64,000 nucleotides of DNA from Pseudonocardia nematodicida (GCF_040105385.1 NZ_JBEDNQ010000001.1:744001-808000); one strand, 5' to 3'. Positions 31,946 through 40,743 are shown, counted from the stretch's first letter. Made by a program: numbers and translations. Notes: generated by a model from the sequence alone, not told the origin.

Positions 31946-34120
31946 TTGGCACGACGAGGCCGGCCCCGGACCGCGACCCGCCGCGACGCACCGCGCAACC
32001 GACGGCGCGACGGCGACGGCGGCGCCAAGGCGGACATCATGTCCGTCCTCGCACGCTCCGTCCGGGAGGTCCGGGCCGGGCTCCGGAACGGCCGCGTGAC
32101 CTCCGAGACACGCACCAGGTTCCAGGCGGTCGCGCTGCTGCTGCGGACCGAGCGCGCCCGCGTCCTGACCGGCACCGAACGCAGCGAGGCGCGACGGACC
32201 GAGCGGCTCAAGCGCCTCGACGGTCTCGCGACGACGCTGGCGACGACCGCTGTCCGCGACGGGGCGCTCCTCGCGCTGCTGTCCGAGGACGCCGTCTTCT
32301 CCGACGAGGCCCGCACGCTGGCCCGGGACGTGCTGCGCAGCGCGGGGATCGAGCCGGGCCCGGAGACCGCCGAGCTCGAACCCGCGCCGGCCGAGCCCGC
32401 CGCCGAGCCCGCCGCGCCCAAGGTGGTCCCGCAGTCGGTCGTCTCGCGGCAGATGGCCAACCCCTTCCTCGCCCCCGACTTCTCGGCGGCCCGGCCGGCC
32501 ACCAGCCGTCCGACCCCGCTGACCGGCTGGGAGCTGCTCGAGCCGCTGCTCCGGTCGTTCGAGCGCGCGGGTGCCGGCGCCCCGGCGTGCATGGCGCTGC
32601 CCGAGCCGTCGCCGCGGCGACGGCCGGACGGCCCGGAGCCCATGCCGCACCAGGCGCGGCTGATCGCCGCGGCGGAGGCCGGACACCGGACGTTCCTGCT
32701 CGCCGACGAGCCGGGGCTGGGCAAGACCGCGCAGGCGCTGCTCGCGGCGGAGGCGGCGGACGCCTACCCGCTGCTGGTCGTCGTGCCGAACGTCGTGAAG
32801 ACGAACTGGGCGCGTGAGGCGCAGCGGTGGACGCCGCGGCACCCCGCCACGGTGGTCTACGGCCAGGGTGACTCGATCGACGGCTTCGCCGACATCGTCG
32901 TGGTCAACTACGACGTCCTCGACCGGCACTCCGGCTGGCTCGGCGAGTTCGGGTTCCGCGGGATGGTCATCGACGAGGCGCACTTCATCAAGAACAAGGG
33001 CTCGCAGCGCTCCCGGCACGCCCTCGAGCTCTCCTCCCGCATCCGGTCCTTCACCCCGCGCCCGCTGCTGATGGCGCTGACCGGCACCCCGCTGATCAAC
33101 GACATCGAGGACTTCCTCGCCATCTGGGAGTTCCTCGGCTGGATCGACGAGAAGAAGCCGCTCCCGGACCTGATGAACGCCCTGACCGCGACCGGGCTGA
33201 CCCCCGCCGACCAGCGCTTCTACGCCGCTGCGCGGCAGTGCGTGGTCGACATGGGCATCGTCCGGCGCCGGAAGGTCGACGTGGCCGCCGACATCCCGGC
33301 ACGGCGGATCGCCGACCTCCCGGTCGAGCTGGACGGGCCGGTCGGCCGCTCGATCCGGGCCGCCGAACGCGACCTCGCCCGGCGGATGGTCACCCGGTAC
33401 TCCGACGCGCTCGCGCACCGCCGCGGCGGCGAGGGCAGCGGAGTCGAGGGCATCGGAGTCGAGGGCATCGACCACGACCTGGTGCGCCAGGTGGCCAAGT
33501 GGGAGCAGAAGGACGCGGTCAACGCCGCCGGCGGCGAGAACGTGTTCGGCACGATGCGCCGGATCGGCCGGGCGAAGGCCGCGCTGGCCGCCGACTACGC
33601 CGCCCAGCTCGTCCGCAGCGCCGGCAAGGTGGTGTTCTTCGCCAAGCACGTCGAGGTGATGGACGTCGCCGAGGAGACCTTCGCCGAGCGCGGGATCCGG
33701 TTCTCCTCGATCCGCGGTGACCAGACGCCGTCGGTCCGGCAGCGCAACGTCGACGCGTTCGTGACCGATCCCGACGTCGGCGTCGCGGTGTGCTCGCTGA
33801 CGGCGGCGGGTGTGGGGATCAACCTGCAGGTCGCGTCGAACGTCGTGCTCGCGGAGCTGTCGTGGACCGATGCGGAGCAGACCCAGGCCATCGACCGGAG
33901 CCACCGCATCGGCCAGACCGAGCCGGTCACCGCGTGGCGCATCATCGCCGCGCAGACGATCGACGCCCGGATCGCGGAGCTGATCGACGGCAAGGCGGGC
34001 CTGGCCGCCGCGGCACTGGACGGGTCCGACGAGGAGGTCGGGTCGTCGGCCGACGTGCAGCACGAGGCGCTCGTCGCGCTGCTGACCGAGGCGCTGTCGG
34101 CGGGGCCTCACGCCGGATGA
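31946..34120 (+). CDS. SNF2-family DEAD/DEAH-box helicase-like ATPase
   Basis: 724-residue SNF2-type ATPase, which tracks on double-stranded DNA to remodel or restart. N-terminal 230 residues are basic then Ala/Pro-rich and unrecognised. Walker A DEPGLGKT at 254-261, DEAH at 343-346, LTGTPLIN (motif III) near 380 and the QAIDRSHRIGQ motif VI near 650 are complete. Start is TTG 31946, chosen because GAGGAGAAGG stands just before it and no ATG fits. A duplicated GVEGI peptide lies in the linker between the two lobes. Unrelated to the catabolic neighbours; a DNA-repair role is the usual guess. Confidence 0.9.
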   Translation: MARRGRPRTATRRDAPRNRRRDGDGGAKADIMSVLARSVREVRAGLRNGRVTSETRTRFQAVALLLRTERARVLTGTERSEARRTERLKRLDGLATTLATTAVRDGALLALLSEDAVFSDEARTLARDVLRSAGIEPGPETAELEPAPAEPAAEPAAPKVVPQSVVSRQMANPFLAPDFSAARPATSRPTPLTGWELLEPLLRSFERAGAGAPACMALPEPSPRRRPDGPEPMPHQARLIAAAEAGHRTFLLADEPGLGKTAQALLAAEAADAYPLLVVVPNVVKTNWAREAQRWTPRHPATVVYGQGDSIDGFADIVVVNYDVLDRHSGWLGEFGFRGMVIDEAHFIKNKGSQRSRHALELSSRIRSFTPRPLLMALTGTPLINDIEDFLAIWEFLGWIDEKKPLPDLMNALTATGLTPADQRFYAAARQCVVDMGIVRRRKVDVAADIPARRIADLPVELDGPVGRSIRAAERDLARRMVTRYSDALAHRRGGEGSGVEGIGVEGIDHDLVRQVAKWEQKDAVNAAGGENVFGTMRRIGRAKAALAADYAAQLVRSAGKVVFFAKHVEVMDVAEETFAERGIRFSSIRGDQTPSVRQRNVDAFVTDPDVGVAVCSLTAAGVGINLQVASNVVLAELSWTDAEQTQAIDRSHRIGQTEPVTAWRIIAAQTIDARIAELIDGKAGLAAAALDGSDEEVGSSADVQHEALVALLTEALSAGPHAG
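33440..33469 (+). repeat. Perfect 15-bp tandem repeat inside the SNF2 gene
   Basis: Two exact copies of GGAGTCGAGGGCATC, 33440-33454 and 33455-33469, in frame, encoding GVEGI twice. A length-polymorphic site is possible since a multiple of three keeps the frame. Confidence 0.85.
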
Positions 34121-34162
34121 GGCACGGGGCCGGTCCCGCGACGGCGGTTCCGGCCCCGTGCC
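34121..34162. terminator. Bidirectional terminator hairpin
   Basis: Perfect 13-bp inverted repeat GGCACGGGGCCGG (34121-34133) and its complement (34150-34162) around a 16-base loop, between the convergent SNF2 and ABC permease genes. Starts on the first base after the SNF2 stop. Confidence 0.7.
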
Positions 34163-34171
34163 CCGATCCGA

Positions 34172-35038
34172 TCAGACGCCGGTCGACACCGACTCGTGCC
34201 ACGGGATGACGAGTTTCTTGGTCATCGTCACCGCGGCGTAGAGCAGCGATCCGAGCACCGCCAGCAGCACGATCACCGCGAACAGGCGTGGCGCGTCGAG
34301 CGCGTTCAAGCTGGACACGACCAGGTAGCCCAGCCCCTCGCTGCCACCGAGGTACTCCCCGACGATCGCCCCGATCACCGAGAACACGATCGCCACCTCG
34401 GCGCCGGTGAAGACGTAGGGCAGCGTGGAGGGCAGTTCCAGGTTGCGGAACGTCGACCACCGGCTCGCGCCGAGCCCGCGCATCACGTCCCGGTGCCCCC
34501 GGTCCACCGAGCGCACCCCGAGCATCACGTTCAGCATGATCGGGAAGAAGGCCAGCAGCGCAGCCATGATGACCTTCGAGGTCGGCCCGAAGCCGAACCA
34601 GATCACGAAGATCGGCACGAAGGCGACCTTCGGCACGACCTGCAGCGCCACCAGCGCGGGCTGCACCGCGCGCTGCAGCCACTCGACCCGGCCCAGCACC
34701 GCGCCGATCGTCACCCCGCAGACCAACGCGATCCCGAAGCCGGCCAGCACCTCGAACAGGGTGATCCCGATGTGCCCCCAGATCTGCGGGCCGGAGAACA
34801 GCTCCACCAGCGCCCCGGCGACAGCCGCCGGCGCCGGCAGGATGAACTCCGACACGCCGATCACCGAGACGGTGAACTGCCAGGCGCTCAGCAACAACAG
34901 CAGCAGCACGGGCCCGCTGATCCAGGGCAGGCGGCGCATCCAGGGCGACTCGCCGTCGGGCCCGTCGGGGGCGGCGGCCGCCGCGGTGTTCGCCGTGTTC
35001 TCCGCGCCGGTGGCCCGGGTGGGTTCGGTCGCGACCAT
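34172..35038 (-). CDS. ABC transporter permease, Tau/Ssu/nitrate-type
   Basis: 288-residue membrane protein of the BPD_transp_1 family with six or so hydrophobic segments from residue 39 on (SGPVLLLLLLSAWQF first). The cytoplasmic EAA loop (RGLGASRWSTFRNLELP, about 188-204) is typical of taurine/sulfonate/nitrate/thiamine-precursor importers. N-terminal 35 residues are Ala/Thr-rich and cytoplasmic. Start 35038 overlaps the ATPase stop (TGATG). Forms a complete importer with the two upstream genes. Confidence 0.92.
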   Translation of the reverse strand: MVATEPTRATGAENTANTAAAAAPDGPDGESPWMRRLPWISGPVLLLLLLSAWQFTVSVIGVSEFILPAPAAVAGALVELFSGPQIWGHIGITLFEVLAGFGIALVCGVTIGAVLGRVEWLQRAVQPALVALQVVPKVAFVPIFVIWFGFGPTSKVIMAALLAFFPIMLNVMLGVRSVDRGHRDVMRGLGASRWSTFRNLELPSTLPYVFTGAEVAIVFSVIGAIVGEYLGGSEGLGYLVVSSLNALDAPRLFAVIVLLAVLGSLLYAAVTMTKKLVIPWHESVSTGV

Positions 35039-35877
35039 CAGTCCTCCAGGTCCAGTTCGGTGCGCAGGTCGCGGACGATCCCGCCGAACTCCGCGGATGC
35101 CTCGGTCTCGGCCGAGCGCGGGCGTGGGAGGTCGATCCCGGTGATCGACCGGATCCGCCCCGGACGCGGCGTCAGCAGGACGACCCGGTCAGCGAGGAAC
35201 ACCGCCTCGGTGATCGAGTGCGTCACGAACACGACGGTCGCCCCGGACTCCGCATGGATCCGCTGCAGCTCCAGGTTCATCCGGTCGCGGGTCATCGCGT
35301 CCAGCGCGCCGAACGGTTCGTCCATCAGCAGCACGGACGGATCGCAGGCCAGCGCGCGGGCGATCGCGGCGCGCTGGCGCATCCCGCCGGACAGCTCGCG
35401 GGGGTGCGAGTCCTCGAAACCGCTCAGCCCGACGGTGCCACACAGCTCGACGGCCCGGGCGCGTCGCTGCGCCTTTCCGACGCCGCGCAACTTCAGCGGC
35501 AGCGCGATGTTGTCGGCGACGGTGAACCAGGGGAACAGGTTCGCCTCCTGGAAGACCAGGCCGAACTCCGCGAACACCGCGTCGTTGCGGTGCCCGGACA
35601 CCCAGGCCGACCGGCCGCCGGCCTCCACCGTGCCCGCGGTCGGTGCGAGCAGTCCGGACAGGATCCGCAGCAGTGTGGTCTTGCCGCAGCCGGAGCGCCC
35701 GACCAGCGAGACGAACTCGCCACGGCCGATGTCGAGGTCGATGCCGGACAGCGCGTGCACCTCGCCGCGCCGCGTCGGGTAGATCTTGTCCACTCCGGAC
35801 ACCCGCAGGCCGACCGCCCGGTCGCGCACGGTCGGGGCCTCTGCGGACGTCAGCGCCGGCACCGTCTCCTGGGTCAT
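35038..35877 (-). CDS. ABC transporter ATP-binding protein, Tau/Ssu-type
   Basis: 279-residue ATPase. Walker A GRSGCGKT at 60-67, Q-loop VFQEANLF, signature LSGGMRQR, Walker B LLMDEPFGALD and the switch His in VTHS are intact. GGAGGACCG precedes ATG 35877; longer in-frame starts upstream lack such a site. 38 bases after the substrate-binding protein gene. Confidence 0.93.
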   Translation of the reverse strand: MTQETVPALTSAEAPTVRDRAVGLRVSGVDKIYPTRRGEVHALSGIDLDIGRGEFVSLVGRSGCGKTTLLRILSGLLAPTAGTVEAGGRSAWVSGHRNDAVFAEFGLVFQEANLFPWFTVADNIALPLKLRGVGKAQRRARAVELCGTVGLSGFEDSHPRELSGGMRQRAAIARALACDPSVLLMDEPFGALDAMTRDRMNLELQRIHAESGATVVFVTHSITEAVFLADRVVLLTPRPGRIRSITGIDLPRPRSAETEASAEFGGIVRDLRTELDLED

Positions 35878-35915
35878 CGGTCCTCCGTCGGTTCCGGTCG
35901 GCCGGGCCGGGGCGC

Positions 35916-36974
35916 TCACTGCGTCCCCGCCGGCGCGAGCGAGGTGTCGAGCCATTCGGCGGGATCGAGACCGGCCGGCAGCTGCCCGATCCCGACGACC
36001 TCCTCGTAGGTCGCGGCCCACCGCTCCGGCGACACCCCGACGAGCGAGTCCCCGGCCGTGAAGGCGTCCACGTAGGTCCCGAGGGCCTCCTGGGCGACCT
36101 CGGGGTTCGAGAGCGCCGGGACCTCGTACTTCGATCCGATCAGCTCCGTGGTCTCGGCGAACCCGCTCTCCCGGTCGGCCACGATGAACTGCATGGCCTC
36201 GTCGATCGCGGCGAGGTAGCGGCGCAGCTTGTCCTGCGTCTCGGGGTCCTGGGCCTGCGCCTGGGAGGTCGCGTACATCTGCGCGCCGGCGGTGATGTCG
36301 TCGTTCGGGTCGTAGACCACGGCCTCGGGCCGGGTCTGGTCCAGCAGCACCGAGGTGTCCAGCGAGACGATGTAGGCGTCCACCCGGCCCGCGGTCAGCA
36401 GGTCGAACACGCCGGGGCTGAGCCCGACGACCTGGCGGTTAACCTCGTCCGGGGATATCCCGGCGGACCCGGCGACGAGGTCGAGGGTGATCGAGCTCGT
36501 CCCACCCTCGGACGGCGTCCCGACCAGCCTGCCCTGGAAGTCGGCGGCCGTGGTGATCGGGTTCGCCTCGGTGGAGATCATCCGGATGGTGCCCCGGCTG
36601 ATCGGCTCGCCGAGCACGCTCAGCGGTGCCTCCCGCGTCCCGGCCGCGATCATGGTCTCGATGTCGCCAATCCGGCTGATCTCGGCCGAGCCGGCGAGCA
36701 GGGTCTGGATGGCGGGGGCGGAGCCCTGGGTGGCCTCGAAGGTCACATCCAACCCGTGCTCGGCGAAGATCCCGCGGGTGTCGGCGATCATCTCCGGCGC
36801 GAAGGACAGGCTCTCCATCGGCAGCACGTTCAGGAACGTGATCTCGTCCGTGCCGTCCGCGGAGCCCTCGGCCCCGCAGGCGGCCAGGGCCGCGCTTCCG
36901 ACCAGGAGGGCCGCGCACATCCGGACCAGGCGTCCCGGCCCCCGGCGGTGCGGCCGGGCGGGTGTGGTGGTCAT
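35916..36974 (-). CDS. ABC transporter substrate-binding lipoprotein (NMT1/SsuA-type)
   Basis: 352-residue receptor. Signal sequence with lipobox LAAC (Cys33), then EITFLNVLPMESLSFAPE and the GIFAEHGLDVTFEATQGSA pattern of the NMT1/SsuA/THI5-like domain. These importers take taurine, alkanesulfonates, nitrate or pyrimidine precursors; no ligand can be assigned. GAGGAGATC precedes the ATG. Lies 124 bases downstream of the dehalogenase-like gene on the same strand, so it may be co-transcribed or use its own promoter near an ATC-N9-GAT site. Confidence 0.9.
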   Translation of the reverse strand: MTTTPARPHRRGPGRLVRMCAALLVGSAALAACGAEGSADGTDEITFLNVLPMESLSFAPEMIADTRGIFAEHGLDVTFEATQGSAPAIQTLLAGSAEISRIGDIETMIAAGTREAPLSVLGEPISRGTIRMISTEANPITTAADFQGRLVGTPSEGGTSSITLDLVAGSAGISPDEVNRQVVGLSPGVFDLLTAGRVDAYIVSLDTSVLLDQTRPEAVVYDPNDDITAGAQMYATSQAQAQDPETQDKLRRYLAAIDEAMQFIVADRESGFAETTELIGSKYEVPALSNPEVAQEALGTYVDAFTAGDSLVGVSPERWAATYEEVVGIGQLPAGLDPAEWLDTSLAPAGTQ

Positions 36975-37074
36975 CTACCGATCTCCTCGCGTCGTTGCGG
37001 AATCACGTGCGATGCGGGTCACACGCTAGGGAGACGCCGGATCCGGGCGGAAATAGACGATCCGCCTGATCGGC

Positions 37075-37089
37075 ATCAGTTCGATTGAT
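37075..37089. promoter_or_regulatory. ATC-N9-GAT site, possible LysR box
   Basis: ATCAGTTCGATTGAT carries the ATC-N9-GAT pattern known for NodD-type LysR proteins. It lies in the only long gap of the minus-strand unit, about 100 bases before the substrate-binding protein gene; a LysR gene is encoded at 40814-41779. Short motif, so chance occurrence is possible. Confidence 0.25.
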
Positions 37090-37098
37090 ACCCCCAGC

Positions 37099-38034
37099 TC
37101 ACAGGGCCGGGGAAGGATCTCCGACGACCTGCGGCGCGAGCAGCCCGAGCAGCTCGGCGCACACCTCGGCGGGTGCCTCCTCGGGCAGGTGGTGCCCGGC
37201 CGCGAGGGCCCGGCCGGTCGCCGCGGGCGCCCACACCCGCCAGGTCCCGAGCACGTCGCCGGTGCGGCCGAGCGGCCCCCGACCGCCCCACAGGACGCGG
37301 GTCGGGCAGCCGATCGTCCGCCGCCCGCGGTCGGCCTCGTCGTCGGCGGCGTCGACGTCGAACCCCGCCCGGTAGTCCTGGCACATCCCGTGCCGCACCT
37401 CCGGGCGCTCCCAGGCGGCGCGGTACTCCGCGAGCGCCCGCGGGTCGCACACCTCGGCCAGTCCCCACGCCAGCACCGCGTCCGGGTCGGCCGCGAGCAG
37501 TCGCTCGGCGACGCCGGACGGCTGGGACAGCACGAACCAGTGCCACGCGCCGCGGGCGAACCGTGCGTCCACACCGGCCAGGACGTCAGCGGTGGGCAGC
37601 ACGTCCAGCACCGCGAGCGCGCGCACCCGGTCCGGGTGGTCGAGCGCCATCCGGTAGGCGCACCGGGCGCCACGGTCGTGCCCGGCGACGGCGAACCGCT
37701 CGTGGCCGAGCCGGGTCATCACCTCGACCAGGTCGGCGGCCATCGCCCGTTTCCCGGACGCGGTCACCGGCGCGTCCGCGGGCAGCGTGCTGTCGCCGTA
37801 GCCGGGCAGGTCGGCCAGCACCACGCGGTGCTCCGCGGCGAGCCCCGGGACGACCCGGTGCCACACCACCGAGGTCTGCGGCCAGCCGTGCAGCAGCAGC
37901 ACGGGTTCCCCGCGGCCGCACTCGCGGACCCGGATCCGGGCCCCCGAACCGACGACGACGTCGCAGGGCTCGCCCGGCAGCAGCGGGTTCGCCGACTGGT
38001 CCGGCAGCGGCGGATCCGGTGGAGTGCCGGTCAT
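37099..38034 (-). CDS. Alpha/beta hydrolase, fluoroacetate/haloacetate dehalogenase-like
   Basis: 311-residue hydrolase. HGWPQTS (49-55) and GHDRGAR (118-124) mark the epoxide hydrolase/haloacetate dehalogenase group. All active-site positions of fluoroacetate dehalogenase (for example RPA1163) can be matched: nucleophile Asp120, Arg121 and Arg124 for the carboxylate, His165-Trp166 and Tyr221 for the halide, Asp144 and His281 of the triad. Cleavage of a C-halogen bond of a 2-haloacid is therefore a real possibility; epoxide hydrolysis is the alternative. ATG 38034 overlaps the upstream stop (ATGA). Last gene of the Rieske-amidohydrolase unit. Confidence 0.85.
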   Translation of the reverse strand: MTGTPPDPPLPDQSANPLLPGEPCDVVVGSGARIRVRECGRGEPVLLLHGWPQTSVVWHRVVPGLAAEHRVVLADLPGYGDSTLPADAPVTASGKRAMAADLVEVMTRLGHERFAVAGHDRGARCAYRMALDHPDRVRALAVLDVLPTADVLAGVDARFARGAWHWFVLSQPSGVAERLLAADPDAVLAWGLAEVCDPRALAEYRAAWERPEVRHGMCQDYRAGFDVDAADDEADRGRRTIGCPTRVLWGGRGPLGRTGDVLGTWRVWAPAATGRALAAGHHLPEEAPAEVCAELLGLLAPQVVGDPSPAL

Positions 38035-39068
38035 CCGAGCCGGTACCAGGCCGCCGCGGTGCCGCCGTGGACGGCGTCCCGCTCGGCCGCGGTGAGCGCC
38101 GCGTCGAGCCGCCCGGCGCCCGGGCCGTGATCGTGCGGGTGGTCGCCGGCATGCATCAGCAGGCCCGGGTCGAGCAGGTCCAGTGCCTCGCGGGCCTGTA
38201 CCGGGTCGGCCGGCAGGTGGATCGGGGCGGTGGTGAACCGGAACCGTTCGCGCACGATCTCCGACGGCGGCCGGTTCACCCAGGGCACCTCCCGCCAGAC
38301 GCCCTTCCAGTCCTTGTCGAAGCGCCAGAGCAGGGTGGGCAGCCAGGTGGACCCGCACTCGGCGACGGTCACCCGCAGGTCCGGCAGCTCGGCGAACACG
38401 CCCTCGGTCACCAGGCTCACCAGCTGCGCCTGCGCGATCACCTGCGAGTTCGCCAGGTAGTCCTCGAGGTAGGTGTGGGTGATCCCGCTGGAGTTCGGGG
38501 CGTTCCCGGCCCGGCCCCAGGCGTGCAGCGTGACGACCAGGCCCTGTGCGGCGGCGGCGCGCAGCACCGGCCGGTGCGCGATGGTGCCCCACGGGGCGTC
38601 GGTCCGGACCGGCAGCAGGACCGCGACCACCGCGGGCTGACCGCCGAGCCGCTCCAGCTCGCGGACCGCGGCGCCCGTGTCGAGGGTCGGGACCACGACC
38701 GCGACCCGCAGCCGGGGATCGCGCGCGGCCCACTCGGCCAGCAGCCAGTCGTTCACCGCGCGGCAGAGCGCCGCCTCGTAGTAGGGATTGCGGTTGGCCT
38801 GGAAGGTCGCGGTGCAGCCGAGCACCGCGACCTCGGTGCCGGCCGGGTCGAGCACCCGGTCGGCGAGGGCGTCCGCTCCGGTGACCGGGCGCCCGCCGAC
38901 CCCGATCGCGGGCGGGTAGGCGCCGCCCTGGGTCGGCGACAGCGACACCCCGCCCTCGGTGACGTAGTCGTGCCAGTAGGGATCGAGGTAGGGAAGCAGG
39001 TCGGTGATCGACGACGGCACGCAGTGCACGTCGGTGTCCACGGTGCGCAGGGCGGTGGGGGCGCTCAC
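38031..39068 (-). CDS. Amidohydrolase family 2 protein
   Basis: 345-residue metal-dependent hydrolase/decarboxylase. VDTDVH (10-15) gives the first metal-ligand motif with D-x-H in place of H-x-H, and AGDHPHDHGP near 312 the C-terminal Asp. Starts at GTG 39068, overlapping the stop of the paralogue upstream (GTGA). Similarity to that paralogue is evident in the shared PPSE, FR/LWFTT and LMH/MFASD stretches, suggesting tandem duplication. Substrate unknown; o-hydroxybenzoate-like decarboxylases and acyl-lactone hydrolases belong here. Confidence 0.88.
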   Translation of the reverse strand: MSAPTALRTVDTDVHCVPSSITDLLPYLDPYWHDYVTEGGVSLSPTQGGAYPPAIGVGGRPVTGADALADRVLDPAGTEVAVLGCTATFQANRNPYYEAALCRAVNDWLLAEWAARDPRLRVAVVVPTLDTGAAVRELERLGGQPAVVAVLLPVRTDAPWGTIAHRPVLRAAAAQGLVVTLHAWGRAGNAPNSSGITHTYLEDYLANSQVIAQAQLVSLVTEGVFAELPDLRVTVAECGSTWLPTLLWRFDKDWKGVWREVPWVNRPPSEIVRERFRFTTAPIHLPADPVQAREALDLLDPGLLMHAGDHPHDHGPGAGRLDAALTAAERDAVHGGTAAAWYRLG

Positions 39069-40180
39069 GCCGCACCACCGGTGGGCAGGCGGTACAGGGT
39101 CCGGGCGTTGTCCCCCATGATCTTGTCCTTGAGCTCGGCCGGGAACAGCCGGGTCACCGCCTGCGGGGAGTCGAAGTCCCAGTGCGGGTAGTCGGAGGCG
39201 AACATGATCCGGTCCTCCAGGCCCAGGTGGCGGATCACGGTCCCGAGGTCGGCCGGGTCCTTCGGCTCCTCCACCGGCTGGGTGGTGAACCACAGGTGTT
39301 CGCGCAGCACCTCCGACGGGGGCCGGGTCAGGTGCGGGACGTCCTCGCGCAGCACCGACCAGCCGTCGTCGAGCGCCCACATCAGCGGCGCCGCCCAGGC
39401 CAGCCCGCCTTCGACGCACAGCAGCTGCAGGCCGGGGAACTCGGTGAACACACCCTCGCAGAGCATGCTGGTGACCAGGGCCCCCATCATGTTGCCGTTC
39501 CAGACGTGCTCCTCCAGGTAGAACGAGGGCCAGCCGGCGCCCCGGTGCTGCTCCAGCCCGCCCGTGTGCGCGGCGATCGGCAGCCCGGCCTCGGCGGCGG
39601 CGGCGTAGATCGGCCAGTAGCGCCGGCGCCCGAAGCCGGACTCCCCGCCGGTGCTCAGCAGCACCTGCACGAACCGGGGATCACCGGCCCAGCGGCGGAT
39701 CTCCTCGGCGGCCAGGTCCGGCGACTCGAGCGGCACCGCGATCGAGGACCGCAGCCGTGGCTCGCGGTCCAGCCAGCACTCGGCGACCCACTCGTTGAGC
39801 GCGCGGCACAGGGCCGCGGCGTACTCCGGGGACTCCGTGCCGTAGCTCTGTCCCTGCAGCGGGATCAGCACGCCGTAGGAGATGCCGTACTCGTCGAGCA
39901 ACTGCTCGCGCACCAGCTGCAGGTCGCTGCCCGGGAATGCGCCCTCGGGCCAGGCGTCGAGCCGGTAGCCGGAGTTCCGGACCCGCGGGTAGACCTCCGG
40001 CGGCGCGGGCACCCGGCTGCCGAACAGCTCGAACCGGCGACGGCTGCGGGCGTCCAGCCGGGGCAGCAGCTCGGCCGCCGGGCAGGCGGGGTGGATGTCG
40101 GTGTCGACGACGGTGGTGCGGGTCCGGCCGGCGGACCCGGCCGCCGGTGCCGCCGCCGGACTGCTGATCGTTCCGGTCAT
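39065..40180 (-). CDS. Amidohydrolase family 2 protein
   Basis: 371-residue paralogue of the previous gene. VVDTDIHP (24-31) supplies the D-x-H motif; FASDYPHWDFD (about 329-339) carries the conserved Asp and is the form seen in aromatic decarboxylases and 2-pyrone/4-oxalomesaconate-type enzymes. PPSEVLREHLWFTTQP near 286-301 is typical of the large amidohydrolase_2 clade in actinobacteria. ATG 40180 overlaps the Rieske stop (ATGA). First of two in tandem. Confidence 0.9.
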   Translation of the reverse strand: MTGTISSPAAAPAAGSAGRTRTTVVDTDIHPACPAAELLPRLDARSRRRFELFGSRVPAPPEVYPRVRNSGYRLDAWPEGAFPGSDLQLVREQLLDEYGISYGVLIPLQGQSYGTESPEYAAALCRALNEWVAECWLDREPRLRSSIAVPLESPDLAAEEIRRWAGDPRFVQVLLSTGGESGFGRRRYWPIYAAAAEAGLPIAAHTGGLEQHRGAGWPSFYLEEHVWNGNMMGALVTSMLCEGVFTEFPGLQLLCVEGGLAWAAPLMWALDDGWSVLREDVPHLTRPPSEVLREHLWFTTQPVEEPKDPADLGTVIRHLGLEDRIMFASDYPHWDFDSPQAVTRLFPAELKDKIMGDNARTLYRLPTGGAA

Positions 40181-40743
40181 CGTCCGGTCCCTCCGGTCTC
40201 CCCGGGCGTCGCACCCGGTCGCTGTGTGGTGTCGACGACGATGTGGTCGTCCGGGCCGAACCTCTCCACGGTCACCCGGTAGGTCTCGGCGACGTAGGGT
40301 CCGGGCCGGCGCCCGCCCGGACCGGAGGCGCCGGCCGGGGCGGTGCCGGGTGCCAGATCCGGCTCGCCCTCCGGCGCCGCCGCGGCACCCCCGGCCGCCC
40401 CGGCCTCGCACTCCGCGGCCTCCACCGATACCGCGTAGGCGCGAGCCGGCGGCTCCCCCGGCCCGAGGAACGACCGGCCGGTCGCCAGGTCGTACTCCCA
40501 TCCGTGCCACGGGCACGCGACCAGCGCGTGCTCGGTGTCCCGCTCGTAGTGCCCCGGACGGTCGGACCGGACCCAGGCCTGCGTCCGGCCCTGGCACAAC
40601 GGCCCGCCCAGATGGGGGCAGTGGTTGTTGAGGGCGTAGAAGCTGTCCCCGACCCGGAACACCCCGATCGAGCGCCGCCCCTGGTTGACGATCCTGCGTT
40701 CCCCGGGCGGGAAGTCCGCCACCCGGCCCACCACGATCCGCAT
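40177..40743 (-). CDS. Rieske [2Fe-2S] protein
   Basis: 188-residue ferredoxin-like protein with a complete Rieske site: Cys42-Pro-His44 and Cys77-Pro-Trp-His80, the cluster ligands. The C-terminal third (about 105-155) is Ala/Gly/Pro-rich and low complexity, followed by a last strand. It has no catalytic oxygenase domain, so it is either an electron carrier or a Rieske subunit awaiting a partner. No ribosome-binding site lies before ATG 40743, but TAGCGT ends seven bases upstream, suggesting a leaderless mRNA. First gene of the Rieske-amidohydrolase-amidohydrolase-hydrolase operon. Confidence 0.9.
   Translation of the reverse strand: MRIVVGRVADFPPGERRIVNQGRRSIGVFRVGDSFYALNNHCPHLGGPLCQGRTQAWVRSDRPGHYERDTEHALVACPWHGWEYDLATGRSFLGPGEPPARAYAVSVEAAECEAGAAGGAAAAPEGEPDLAPGTAPAGASGPGGRRPGPYVAETYRVTVERFGPDDHIVVDTTQRPGATPGETGGTGR

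Noticed and set aside
40177..40743. Rieske protein as the alpha subunit of a ring-hydroxylating dioxygenase
   Set aside because: 188 residues, no mononuclear iron catalytic domain.
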